Assembly (NCBI RefSeq): GCF_025643595.1
Contig: NZ_CP102826.1
Coordinates: forward strand, 1,302,001-1,366,000
Direction: 5' to 3'
DNA: 64,000 nt
Source of the DNA: Saccharopolyspora rosea
Lineage (GTDB): Bacteria > Actinomycetota > Actinomycetes > Mycobacteriales > Pseudonocardiaceae
This document shows positions 36,184 through 44,200 of this stretch, piece after piece. Made by a program: the position numbers and the translations under genes. Position 1 is the first letter of the stretch. Every line of letters begins with the position of its first letter. The notes under the pieces are model-generated. The model was not told where the DNA came from, made no database searches, and saw only the letters and a program-made list of their open reading frames with translations.

Positions 36184-36216
36184 TGGTGTGTGGGCACTGC
36201 ACCTGCCCACACACCA
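36184..36216. terminator. 13-bp perfect hairpin between cas12b and cas4-cas1
   Basis: TGGTGTGTGGGCA / TGCCCACACACCA with a 7-base loop, extendable by one C-G pair, 12 bases before the cas4-cas1 ATG. It may attenuate transcription between effector and adaptation genes or be a processing site or RNA element. No T-run. Confidence 0.6.
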
Positions 36217-36227
36217 GGGACGACATC

Positions 36228-37880
36228 ATGGAAACCGACCCACCGTCGCTTCCCGCGCGAGCCGTGAGCAAGTATGTCTACTGCCCACGGCTGTTCCACC
36301 TCGAACGCGTGCAGGGATACTGGAGAGAGTCCGAGGAGACCCGGCTCGGGCGCCACGTCCACCGCACCACTGACCGCGGCAGCGGCGCCGAGCCGGGGCC
36401 GGGTGAGGCAGCCGAGCTCGGTTGGCAGACGCGTTCGATGTCGTTGGCTTCGGAGCAACTCGGCGTCTCCGCGGTGTGCGACCTCGTCGAAGGTGAAGCC
36501 GGTAGCGCCTACCCGGTCGAGTACCGGCGCGGTACGCCACGCAGAGACGGGCGGCCCTGGCCAGCCGAACGTGCCCAGCTGCTGCTGCAGATCCTGTTGC
36601 TGCGGGAGAATGGCTATCGGTGCGACCGGGGAGCCATCTGGTACGCGGGATCCCGCCGACGAGTCGAGGTGGCTTGGGACGAAGAGGCTGACGCCGAAAT
36701 CCGCGCACAACTCGACGGAGCTCGCCAGGTCGAAAACCAGCTAGACGCCCCGCCACCACTGGTGCACAGCACCCAATGCCCGCGGTGCGCGTTGCTGCAC
36801 GTTTGCGCACCGGATGAGATCAACGGGCTGGCTGGCAGGGACACCGAACCGCCGCGACGACTCCTCGCCCGCGACCCGGACCAGCACCCGCTCTACGTGA
36901 CCGAACCCGGCGCTAACATCGCGGTGAGAAGAGGTCGCCTGGTGGTCACACGGGACGACGAGCAGCTCGCCTCCGTACGGCTGCGCGATGTTCTCCACTT
37001 GGTCATTGCCGGCCCGGTCCAACTCAGCACCCAGGCCGTGCACGCCCTCGCGCAGGAAGGGGCGATGGTTGTGTGGCTGTCGACGGGCGGGTGGTTGACC
37101 GCGGTGACGACCCCCGGCGCCGGCAAGCACGTCGAACTCCGGCGGCGCCAGTACACCGCGTCCCAAGCTGTGGCGCTACATGTAGGGCGGCAGATTGTCG
37201 CCGGCAAGGTCCGCAACTGCCGCACGCTGCTGCGTCGCAATACCCGCGACTTGGACCATGCTGTTGCCCAGCGGCTTGGTGCCGGCGTGGAGCAGGCCAA
37301 CCACGCGGGCACACTCGACTCGCTGCTCGGCATCGAAGGCGCCGCAGCCCGCACCTACTTCAATGCATTGCCGCAAGCTTTCCGATCGGACCACCGGCTA
37401 CCTGGACCGAAATTTGACCAGACCGGACGTACGCGCCGCCCTCCACGGGATCCGGTGAGCTGCCTGCTGTCGTACCTCTACGCGTTGCTGATCAAAGATG
37501 TCACGATCGCCTGCTACGCACTCGGCTTCGACCCGTACGTTGGCCTTTACCACCAGCCCCGGTACGGGCGACCCGCCCTCGCGCTGGACCTGGCCGAGGA
37601 GTTCCGCCCGCTGATCGCGGACTCGATCGCGCTGACGCTTGTCAACAAGCAGCAAGCCGACGCTGCGATGTTCGACGTCCACCCCACGGCAGTGGCTCTC
37701 ACCCGTACTGGGCGGCGGACCGTCATCAACGCCTATGAGCAACGACTCGCCACCGAAGCTACTCACCCCGTCTTCGGGTACAAGCTCAGCTATCGGCGGG
37801 CGCTGGAACTCCAAGCACGCCTACTCGCCGCGTACCTGCTCGACAAGATCCCGCACTACACTCCGCTCACCACACGGTGA
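36228..37880 (+). CDS. cas4-cas1: Cas4-Cas1 fusion, spacer acquisition nuclease-integrase
   Basis: 550 residues. ATG 36228 is chosen since CAGGGA is upstream and the longer frame from 36156 would contain the hairpin. Residues ~1-205 are Cas4: SKYVYCPRLF (first Fe-S Cys, Cys19), the RecB-like YPVEYRRG, and the C-terminal cluster CPRCALLHVC. The rest is Cas1: LLGIEGAAARTYF (metal Glu), GLYHQPRYGRPALALDLAEE (His and Asp/Glu). All catalytic residues are present. Cas4-Cas1 fusions are known from subtypes V-B and I-G; here the adjacent Cas12b decides. Cas4 would trim PAM-side ends of prespacers. Confidence 0.95.
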   Translation: METDPPSLPARAVSKYVYCPRLFHLERVQGYWRESEETRLGRHVHRTTDRGSGAEPGPGEAAELGWQTRSMSLASEQLGVSAVCDLVEGEAGSAYPVEYRRGTPRRDGRPWPAERAQLLLQILLLRENGYRCDRGAIWYAGSRRRVEVAWDEEADAEIRAQLDGARQVENQLDAPPPLVHSTQCPRCALLHVCAPDEINGLAGRDTEPPRRLLARDPDQHPLYVTEPGANIAVRRGRLVVTRDDEQLASVRLRDVLHLVIAGPVQLSTQAVHALAQEGAMVVWLSTGGWLTAVTTPGAGKHVELRRRQYTASQAVALHVGRQIVAGKVRNCRTLLRRNTRDLDHAVAQRLGAGVEQANHAGTLDSLLGIEGAAARTYFNALPQAFRSDHRLPGPKFDQTGRTRRPPRDPVSCLLSYLYALLIKDVTIACYALGFDPYVGLYHQPRYGRPALALDLAEEFRPLIADSIALTLVNKQQADAAMFDVHPTAVALTRTGRRTVINAYEQRLATEATHPVFGYKLSYRRALELQARLLAAYLLDKIPHYTPLTTR

Positions 37881-37886
37881 TCGCCG

Positions 37887-38174
37887 TTGCACCGCCGCCG
37901 CTATCTCGTGGCCTACGACATCAGCGACGACCGAAGGCTGCGCCGGGTCGCCGCGAAGATGGAATCCTATGGCGACCGAGCGCAGTACTCGGTGTTCCTG
38001 TGCGATCTCTCGCGGGCCGACCTCGCCGACTTGCGCCACGATCTGTGCGAGATCATCGATCAAGGTGAGGACTACATCCTCATCGTCGACCTCGGTGACC
38101 CTGCCACGCCTAACCGGTTCGAGGTCCTCGGGCGACACCGCCCGTGGCCCGCCACCGGACCTACCGTGCTGTGA
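37887..38174 (+). CDS. cas2: Cas2
   Basis: 95 residues from TTG 37887, six bases after the Cas1 stop. RRRYLVAYDISDDRRLRRVA is the Cas2 N-terminal strand with the Asp, and SVFLCDLSRADLADLR the following beta-alpha unit. It forms the Cas1-Cas2 integrase bridge. A TTG start is needed because no ATG or GTG lies before the conserved YDISDD. Confidence 0.93.
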   Translation: MHRRRYLVAYDISDDRRLRRVAAKMESYGDRAQYSVFLCDLSRADLADLRHDLCEIIDQGEDYILIVDLGDPATPNRFEVLGRHRPWPATGPTVL

Positions 38175-38177
38175 AAT

Positions 38178-38486
38178 CATCCTCTATGATCTTGGTGCGT
38201 TCGTTGCGGCGAGCGTCGTTTTCAGCACCGGTGGCGATGTCTTCGATGACGCCAGCCAGGCTCTGCTGATGTGATGCGGGGATGGTTGGCGGTGCTGACA
38301 CCTCATACGCCGTGCAGGCTATGCGAGCACCGCGGTTCCAGCAGGTCTTCCCACGGGCGCTCGAAGTGCTGTGCGCTGCGGAAACGGCATTGTTTGATCG
38401 ACTTGGCCCGGTGGTGTCGATCGCGCTTGGAGGACGCTCGCGGTGATCTCCATGAGCGCTGGTCACAAGCCTACGCGTGAAGAGCC
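38178..38486 (+). repeat. Leader of array 2; 309-bp inverted duplicate of 31933-32241
   Basis: Begins three bases after cas2 and runs to the first repeat of array 2. The sequence matches the left leader base for base in reverse complement. No gene is supported. Contains CACCTC and GTGGCG stretches that could pair with the repeat end GAGGTGGCCAC, but no long anti-repeat. Confidence 0.85.
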
Positions 38487-39113
38487 GTCGGAACGGCCGC
38501 CCACGACCAACGAGGTGGCCACATGATCAAGACGAGCTTCGCGCGGTGCTCGCCGACTCGGCTGGTCGGAACGGCCGCCCACGACCAACGAGGTGGCCAC
38601 CCGAACAGCTGGTCGGGGTTGTGGTCCTGGCCGTCGTCCAGGTCGGAACGGCCGCCCACGACCAACGAGGTGGCCACGAAATCAAGGTCGACCGCTCCGA
38701 CTGGGTCGACGAACTCGTCGGAACGGCCGCCCACGACCAACGAGGTGGCCACGCAGCCAGCACATGGCGGGCCTACGTCGCGCGGGGACACGCGTCGGAA
38801 CGGCCGCCCACGACCAACGAGGTGGCCACGAACGATCGTGAGTGATGCCCTGCCGACCCTCGCGGTCGGAGCGGCCGCCCACGACCAACGAGGTGGCCAC
38901 GGCATCTGGACGTACATCACCAGCCACGTCGAAGGCGGTCGGAACGGCCGCCCACGACCAACGAGGTGGCCACGTCGATCTCGCCTTCCTCGTCTCGCAA
39001 CGGCGAGTCGGAACGGAGACCTACGACCAACGAGGTGGCCACGGGGAGAAGTCCCGACCAGCGCGGATGTCAGCCGGGTCGGAACGGCGGCCCACGGCCA
39101 AGCAGGTGGTCGC
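38487..39113 (+). CRISPR. CRISPR array 2, 9 repeats and 8 spacers, read rightward
   Basis: Same 36-bp repeat as array 1. Repeats start at 38487, 38565, 38642, 38717, 38794, 38865, 38938, 39007 and 39078; spacers are 33-42 bp. The unit at 38865 has one change and the last two are degenerate, so decay is at the distal right end and the leader is on the cas2 side. No spacer is shared with array 1 as far as I can see. Confidence 0.97.
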
Positions 39114-39167
39114 CCGGGGGCGTACGCCGGACCAGGCCGGGTCTCGACCCCCGTCGAGGCACCCTGA

Positions 39168-39464
39168 TCTCAGTGGTCATCTCCGTCTAACTTCGGGGCT
39201 GCTCGGGGTTCTCGTCCATCGTTCGACAAGCAGCGCGACGCGATCCGCAGCACTTGCGCCACCTTCGACTCGGTCGACCAGGCGTGGACTCATTGGCTCG
39301 ATCCCGCTGAACCGGAGCGACTGGCGGCTGCGTTGACCGAGATGGCCGCTATCTGCCCCGACTACGGAGCCACGCTCACGATCGAGTCGAGGGCTGTCGT
39401 GTTGGAGCGAGCGGCAACCGAGCGTGGACATCCTCAACAGTGCGCGTCGCGTGACGAAATGTAG
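39168..39464 (+). pseudogene. Gene remnant downstream of array 2
   Basis: An open frame without a start codon encodes a plausible globular tail (STCATFDSVDQAWTHWLDPA, then AAALTEMAAICPDYGATL). The N-terminus is missing and the upstream bases are array-derived. Family not recognised. The remaining bases to 39663 show no gene. Confidence 0.35.
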
Positions 39465-39663
39465 TGATTCGGGCGTGCCGAGATCGGCCGACCCCGACCT
39501 CGTCGACGTCGGCTGCCTGCGAGGGTGGGGAAGTAGTAGGACTCTTCGCGTGACACACCGATGACACGAAATCCAGTTAACGCATGCGGCTCGCGAACAC
39601 GAGAGAGAGCTTCTGTGTTGCTGTTTTAGCAGGTAGATGCCGGTGTCGACGGCGTCGATCTCC

Positions 39664-39709
39664 CTTACAAGCAAGGGGTCGCAGGTTCGAACCCTGCTGC
39701 GCCCACCAC
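39664..39709 (+). repeat. att site, copy 2: 3' part of tRNA-Val(UAC)
   Basis: Exact 46-bp copy of 15319-15364, again without the 5' half of the tRNA. It closes the 24.4-kb element that carries the CRISPR-Cas locus. An integrase N-terminal fragment follows within about 100 bases, mirroring the situation after copy 1. Confidence 0.85.
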
Positions 39710-39812
39710 GTCCCATCTGACCTGCGAAAACAGGGTCGTATCGTCGATCATGCTGCTAGCGCAGCGCGCAGCGAGACGATGACTTTGGCCTCATGCGTGA
39801 GCATGGGACCTG

Positions 39813-39950
39813 TTGATCCGCGACTTCGGCAAGACTCTGAAGTGCGAGAACAAGTCCGCCAGCACCATCGAGATCCACTCGTCGACAGCGCGCCGGTTCG
39901 CCGACTGGTTGGAGGAGCACGGCAGGCTCGGCGATCCCGCCGACGTCGAA
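39813..39950 (+). pseudogene. Tyrosine recombinase N-terminal fragment
   Basis: LIRDFGKTLKCENKSASTIE followed by HSSTARRFADWLEEHG is a SAM-like core-binding N-terminus of a phage/Xer-type integrase. The catalytic domain is absent; a different, opposite-strand fragment begins at about 39.97 kb. Confidence 0.6.
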
Positions 39951-39959
39951 GGACCGGGT

Positions 39960-40478
39960 GTTCTCGTCTTTGGGTCGTGCCGGTCGTCGGATGGGCCGCC
40001 GTGTGCGCGACCACCGGTCGCGCTGGTGACTGCTCCAGCGGTTCCGCGCTCGTCTCGCGGGGCGGTCGAGGCGGTGGGACTTCCGCCGGCCCTGCCGCTT
40101 CCGGCTGCTGGGCAGGGGAGGCCCAGTACGAGGGCGGCTCGGCGTCTTGCAGCGGTGTTGAGCCGATCCCGGCCATGCTCGCGGTGACGGCCAGGGTCAA
40201 GCCGGTCACGGTGCTCGCGGAGTGCTGCCGCGTTTTGCGGAGCGCGGTCGCTCCGGCCACTCCGATCGCACCAGCCAGGGCTGCGTTTCCTCCGACGACT
40301 CCAAGCCCCCGGCGCCGGCGCAGCTGCGCGTCGCGCTGTTCGGTGTCTTGCAACTGGGCGTGCGCTTCGGCGAGGTGGAGGACATTGGCCAGCACGTCTC
40401 CGCCGAGGCGAGGATCGGCCACGTCGTAGACGTAGCCCTCCCGCTCGGTGATTGCCGTCCAATGGCATTGGATGCCCC
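39960..40478 (-). pseudogene. Fragment of a membrane-anchored hypothetical protein
   Basis: The opposite-strand frame encodes ADPRLGGDVLANVLHLAEAH, an Arg stretch and one or two hydrophobic segments (GVVGGNAALAGAIGVAGATA), then a Pro-rich tail. Both ends abut other gene fragments (integrase at left, holin at right), so it is truncated. Family not recognised. Confidence 0.4.
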
Positions 40479-40483
40479 GGCCC

Positions 40484-40621
40484 CTCGGCGACGCCGGCAA
40501 CGCTCTGGTCGTCCCGGTCGTGCTGGGCGCTGTCTACGCGCTGCTGCGGGCGGTTGAACCGCAGCTACCCGTGTGGCTGGCACGACTACTGCTGGGCTCA
40601 GCCAAACCGCCCTTGTACACG
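40484..40621 (+). pseudogene. Holin fragment related to the prophage holin at 7603
   Basis: LGDAGNALVVPVVLGAVYAL and the following VEPQLPVWLARLLLGS align with the C-terminal two thirds of the intact holin (LGDAGNIVIVPIVLGAVYAL). The N-terminus is missing. It shows that a second related prophage inserted here and was lost. Confidence 0.75.
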
Positions 40622-40696
40622 CTCGGCCCGCGTTCCGGCGTCGAGAGCGTCCCGCTGCCCCGCCCCTGCTTCCCAGGGTCGTTGCTTTGGCGTCAG

Positions 40697-41302
40697 CTAC
40701 TCAGGGCGGAAAGGCGTGTGGTGCTGGTCTGCGGAGTAATTCCGCAGGAGTCCGGGGGCGGGGCGCAGGAGTCGGCGGCCGACGAAGAAATTGATGGCCG
40801 ACAGCACGAAGGGCAATCCGAGCAGAACCAGATAGCCCGTGATCGACAGACTGCTGTAATCGACTTGTCGTCCATGCGCGAGGTGGCTTGACGCGTGCAC
40901 CGCGCCAGTGAAGAAGAAAACCGAGACCAGCGTTACGAGGAATGTTCCGAACCAAAATGTTGCCAGCAGTCGGCGACCCTGCCGCGCGAACGTCAGGTTC
41001 AGATGTCCCGTTTTCAGATAAGAACGGCTGGTCGTCAGTGCAATGCCGGAGAAGAGGTAGAAGAACGCTGACAGGACTCCCATTCCCACGACGATGATGG
41101 TCGTGGATGCGGTCGAAGTGGGAAGCTGGTATCCGACCGTGGCGATCAGGAGTCCGAGTACCAGACTCAAGAGGATGGACAACGACCCCACCAAGGTTGA
41201 GGTGGAGCGGATCTTTCGCGTCAGCCCGGGCGGCAGTGCCATGAATTCGTGCTGGACCGGGCTGTGGTAATGATGCGGCAGCGGGGGTGGACCTGGATTC
41301 AT
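40697..41302 (-). CDS. Four-helix membrane protein, candidate immunity partner
   Basis: 201 residues. ATG 41302 overlaps the upstream stop (ATGA), which fixes the start. Four hydrophobic helices (LVGSLSILLSLVLGLLIATV, IIVVGMGVLSAFFYLFSGIA, FWFGTFLVTLVSVFFFTGAV, ITGYLVLLGLPFVLSAINFF) and a Pro/His-rich N-terminus. Coupled to the WXG-like gene upstream, as in the 28-kb cassette. Confidence 0.6.
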   Translation of the reverse strand: MNPGPPPLPHHYHSPVQHEFMALPPGLTRKIRSTSTLVGSLSILLSLVLGLLIATVGYQLPTSTASTTIIVVGMGVLSAFFYLFSGIALTTSRSYLKTGHLNLTFARQGRRLLATFWFGTFLVTLVSVFFFTGAVHASSHLAHGRQVDYSSLSITGYLVLLGLPFVLSAINFFVGRRLLRPAPGLLRNYSADQHHTPFRPE

Positions 41303-42063
41303 TGGTTGGGGCGCCAATCTGTGCCATCACCGTCGCTGACACTGCCGTCGGAAAGGTCATAGGGCGAGCGCGACCAGGTGGTGCCCACATCGTGGGTCTT
41401 CTGCGCCAGGGCGGTCTGCTCGGTGTGGATTGTCTGCATGTAGGAGTTCATGGCCATGACCGCGGTCGTTATCACAGTGAGGCATGCGCCAACAGTCGTC
41501 GCCAGCAGGGCGACGGCGGCGGCCGTGCCGACGACGGTGCAAGCAGTGGCGATAGCACTGACGATACCCACGGCGAACACGCCCAGCGCAACCACCATGG
41601 CCATGCGGAAGGAATCGAGCGCGTTCGCGAGATTGTTCAGCGAGTTGCGGGCCTGCAGGGCAAGGTTCTTGAGGTTCGTCAGCCCTTCGGCTTGCGCGGG
41701 GACCATGGCTTTGTAAGCTTCTGCTGCGCGACCGGTCCACTCAACGTTTGCGGCAAGCTTGTTCAAAGCGATGTGGCCAGCGATGTCACCGATTGGGTTG
41801 GCAACGGCGTCCGCCCACCTCTGGCTCTTTTCCCGGAGAGCGGTGGAATCGCCTGGCTGCTCCCATATCAGGCGGATGCCCTTCCAGAATTCCTTGATTT
41901 TCTCGGCAAGCGCGTTCAAGCCCTGCCGAACAGCCTCGGTGAGCTGAGCGAACCCGTCGGGAATCCAGCTCAGAACATCGTTTACGGTGTTGAAGAACTC
42001 CTGAACTTTCTGTTCGGTCTGACGCAGTTTGTCGTTGACCTGCCCGACGAGCGGATCAGCCAC
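41299..42063 (-). CDS. WXG100-like ESX substrate with hydrophobic C-terminal part
   Basis: 254 residues from GTG 42063 with GGGGG upstream; longer frames add unrelated sequence. LNKLAANVEWTGRAAEAYKA holds the W-x-G turn. A hydrophobic stretch of two helices follows (MVVALGVFAVGIVSAIATAC, AAVALLATTVGACLTVITTA), then NSYMQTIHTEQTALAQKTHD. Possible membrane-active ESX effector. Upstream is a YbaB-like gene, downstream a four-helix membrane gene. Confidence 0.65.
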   Translation of the reverse strand: MADPLVGQVNDKLRQTEQKVQEFFNTVNDVLSWIPDGFAQLTEAVRQGLNALAEKIKEFWKGIRLIWEQPGDSTALREKSQRWADAVANPIGDIAGHIALNKLAANVEWTGRAAEAYKAMVPAQAEGLTNLKNLALQARNSLNNLANALDSFRMAMVVALGVFAVGIVSAIATACTVVGTAAAVALLATTVGACLTVITTAVMAMNSYMQTIHTEQTALAQKTHDVGTTWSRSPYDLSDGSVSDGDGTDWRPNQ

Positions 42064-42172
42064 CGTAGATATCCCCCTGCATTCGGTATGCGTTCTGAAT
42101 TGCGTGAAGCCCGTGTTCGTCGTCGCGCTCGTACTCGTCTGCTGCGGTACGCAGGTCCGCGCCGATATCTCC

Positions 42173-42553
42173 TCAGGCGTTACGGCCAGGGAGCCAGCCG
42201 CCTTCGTAGGGCCGTCGCGCGCTCGCGTCAGCCGTTGCGTCAGCACGAGCGTCCTGATCGGCAAACGCCTGCATGACGGCGGTGTTCGCTGCCGCCACTA
42301 CGGTCGCGCCGAGCTCACGGGGATCGACCGACCGCTTCCAGTTCGGGGCAAGGGAAACCGACGTGACGATCCCGGACTCCGTGACGTGAACAAGCACCGG
42401 GTGAGCGTCATCCGCGTCCGCTCCGCCGTTTCCGTCGTCCGAGGGCACGTCGTCTCCGCGCGCGGGGCCGTTGAGCGAGACGGGATCCTCGAACTCCGAC
42501 AGGACAGCGTCCTCGAATTCCCAATCGTCTGTCCCTTCCCGCCCATAGGTCAT
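42173..42553 (-). CDS. YbaB/EbfC-like protein of ESX cassette
   Basis: 126 residues. The acidic N-terminus is followed by VHVTESGIVTSVSLAPNWKR and PRELGATVVAAANTAVMQAF, the pattern of YbaB/EbfC family proteins found upstream of WXG100 and toxin genes in actinobacteria. First gene of the leftward set 42553 to 40697. Confidence 0.6.
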   Translation of the reverse strand: MTYGREGTDDWEFEDAVLSEFEDPVSLNGPARGDDVPSDDGNGGADADDAHPVLVHVTESGIVTSVSLAPNWKRSVDPRELGATVVAAANTAVMQAFADQDARADATADASARRPYEGGWLPGRNA

Positions 42554-42685
42554 GCCGCGAGCTCCTCCCCGTCATCAAGCAACCCGATGGAGCGCGCCGA
42601 AGTCGCGCTCGACATCACGGCGCCTGGCACCCTAGCCGGGCGGCCCCGTGCCTCTTTGTGCGCGGCGAAGTATCACCCGTTCAGC

Positions 42686-43312
42686 TCAGGGCGGGAAGGA
42701 CGAATCACTACAGCTCCGACGATCGCAGCCGGATATGCTGCTCGCTGATCCCGTACCGATGTATCCGCAAGGGGTTCTCGGGTGGAGTGCACCCTCTGGG
42801 AGTTCGGCGCGATCGTGTGGCAGGAGAGAAGCGTAGACGAGGAAGGCGAAGTACGCGGCGAGCAAAATCCAGATCGGCCAGTAGGTCAGCGCGTGGAAAC
42901 CGCTGTGCAACACGAGAGCGACGAGGATGACGACCGCCGGTACTGGTGCCGTCGACCACGCAGACGACCGCAGCAGCACCCGCGATGCCGCCGAGGGTCC
43001 CGCCAGCCAGGTTCGCCGCCGCTTTCCCGATCGGTTTGCCATCGTGGATGACCGCATTGGCCTGGACTCCGGCGGCGATGGCAGTACCGATCAGGGGCAC
43101 GCCTTTGACCGATTTCCCGAGGAACCCGGCTTCTTCGGCTCCGACGCCGATGCGCCGGCCGAGTCGGTCCGCCAAGGTCCGGGACTTGCCCGCTTGTTCC
43201 TCGGCCCAGGCGGCTTTGGTGCGGTACGTGTCGTGTTCGGCTGCTTTGGCAGCCTGCTGTTCTGGCGTGAGGGCTGGGTCGTAGGTTGCCAACGCCGCAT
43301 TGGTGGCCTTGG
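42686..43312 (-). pseudogene. Decayed duplicate of the 27-30 kb toxin cassette
   Basis: Reading leftward, KATNAALATYDPALTPEQQA through AGTLGGIAGAAAV is nearly identical to the C-terminal half of the toxin-like protein at 28734-29885, then the sequence jumps (after ~42960) into a piece matching the membrane protein at 27427 (VVILVALVLHSGFHAL, then PIWILLAAYFAFLVYASL). The N-terminus, the immunity-like gene and the ends of both genes are lost. A deletion scar joining two genes of a second cassette copy. Confidence 0.8.
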
Positions 43313-43486
43313 CGTACCGCACAGATCGTGGTCGGCGTGACCATCAACGGCCTCGTCGTTCTCGCCGCCGCTGCGCTCGCCGGGTACCTGGCTCGCCACC
43401 CCCGGGTGCTCCGGGCGCAGCGTTTCGCATCCGGCACCCTGCTGGGCTTCTTGGCCGCCAAGATGGCCACCAGCCGGCCAAACTGA
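43313..43486 (+). pseudogene. C-terminal fragment of a LysE-family exporter
   Basis: TAQIVVGVTINGLVVLAAAA, then GYLARHPRVLRAQRFASGTL and GFLAAKMA resemble the last helices of LysE/RhtB transporters. The gene is cut at ~43312 exactly where the decayed cassette begins, so this is the probable right border of the accessory region. Confidence 0.6.
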
Positions 43487-43850
43487 GCCGGCCTGTCCTG
43501 GCAGCAGGTCGGGATCTGGGCCAGGCGGCGGCTCCCCGCCGACATCTTCGAGCGGATCCATGCGAACAGCGGGAACGGGCGCGGCAACGGCACGGACTCG
43601 GGCGGGCCGGAAAATCGCGGCGGGACCGGCGTCGCGCCGGATCGCCCTCAACCTCCCGAGTGGTCGTCGACCGAGGCGCGTGCTCAGCGCGGCCGACGGC
43701 GATCCCAGCGGTGCGCCGATGTTCGCAAGGGCAACGCGTTCTGTTCGTTCGGGCAACCGCCGGAAGTGGATGACAACGCGGGGTGGGGTGCCACGTCTTG
43801 TGATCAGTTGAGGCGAAGGCCGAGACGTGATCGAGAACAGGAGAGACCGG
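43487..43850. other. Intergenic region, no gene recognised
   Basis: High-GC stretch between the lysE remnant and the lipoprotein gene. Long frames on both strands exist but look like composition artefacts. Confidence 0.4.
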
Positions 43851-44159
43851 ATGTTCCCGCAACCACTTCGAAACTTCGGCGTAGCAGCTCTGCTGTCGGC
43901 GGGCGTCGCCCTGACCGGTGCTTTCGCGACCGGGTGTTCGTTGCCGTCGGACACCTCGGACAACGCGGCCGTCGGGCGCACCGCAGCCGCGCCCGCGGCG
44001 CAGACGGATGCTCAGCCGGGGCAGGTGCCGCTGCCGCCGGGGCCGCGGGATCCGAACATGAAGTGCACCGATCAGTACGACTACTCGGCCGATTCCCGCA
44101 GCAACGCCGAGATCAACTCGGTCAGCGACACCACCTGCCCGCCGATCCAGCACGGCTGA
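43851..44159 (+). CDS. Small lipoprotein
   Basis: 102 residues. ATG 43851 has AGGAGAG upstream. Signal peptide with basic start and hydrophobic core (FGVAALLSAGVALTGAFATG) ending in a lipobox-like FATGC. The mature part is Pro/Ala-rich with a C-terminal pair of Cys (MKCTDQYDYS, DTTCPPIQHG). Extracellular, function unknown. Confidence 0.7.
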   Translation: MFPQPLRNFGVAALLSAGVALTGAFATGCSLPSDTSDNAAVGRTAAAPAAQTDAQPGQVPLPPGPRDPNMKCTDQYDYSADSRSNAEINSVSDTTCPPIQHG

Positions 44160-44200
44160 CCGGTTCCCCTTCGGAGCGGGTTCGCCGTGACCCAGCGCGG

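Noticed and set aside
36156-36227. Earlier TTG start for Cas4-Cas1
   Set aside because: It would place the 13-bp hairpin inside the coding sequence and lacks a ribosome site; ATG 36228 has CAGGGA upstream and starts just before the Cas4 Cys motif.
36128-36227. Anti-repeat for a tracrRNA in the cas12b-cas4 gap
   Set aside because: Only short complements (CCTCG, GTGGGC) to the repeat are seen; the strong hairpin is better explained as a terminator or attenuator. Not excluded, but not supported enough to annotate.
36228-37880. Subtype I-G as source of the Cas4-Cas1 fusion
   Set aside because: No Cas3, Csb or Cas8 genes are present, and the directly adjacent effector is Cas12b-like.
1-39709. 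Spacers matching the prophage or other parts of this window
   Set aside because: Reading the spacers against the tail, lysis and element genes by eye gave no convincing protospacer; a computed search would be decisive.
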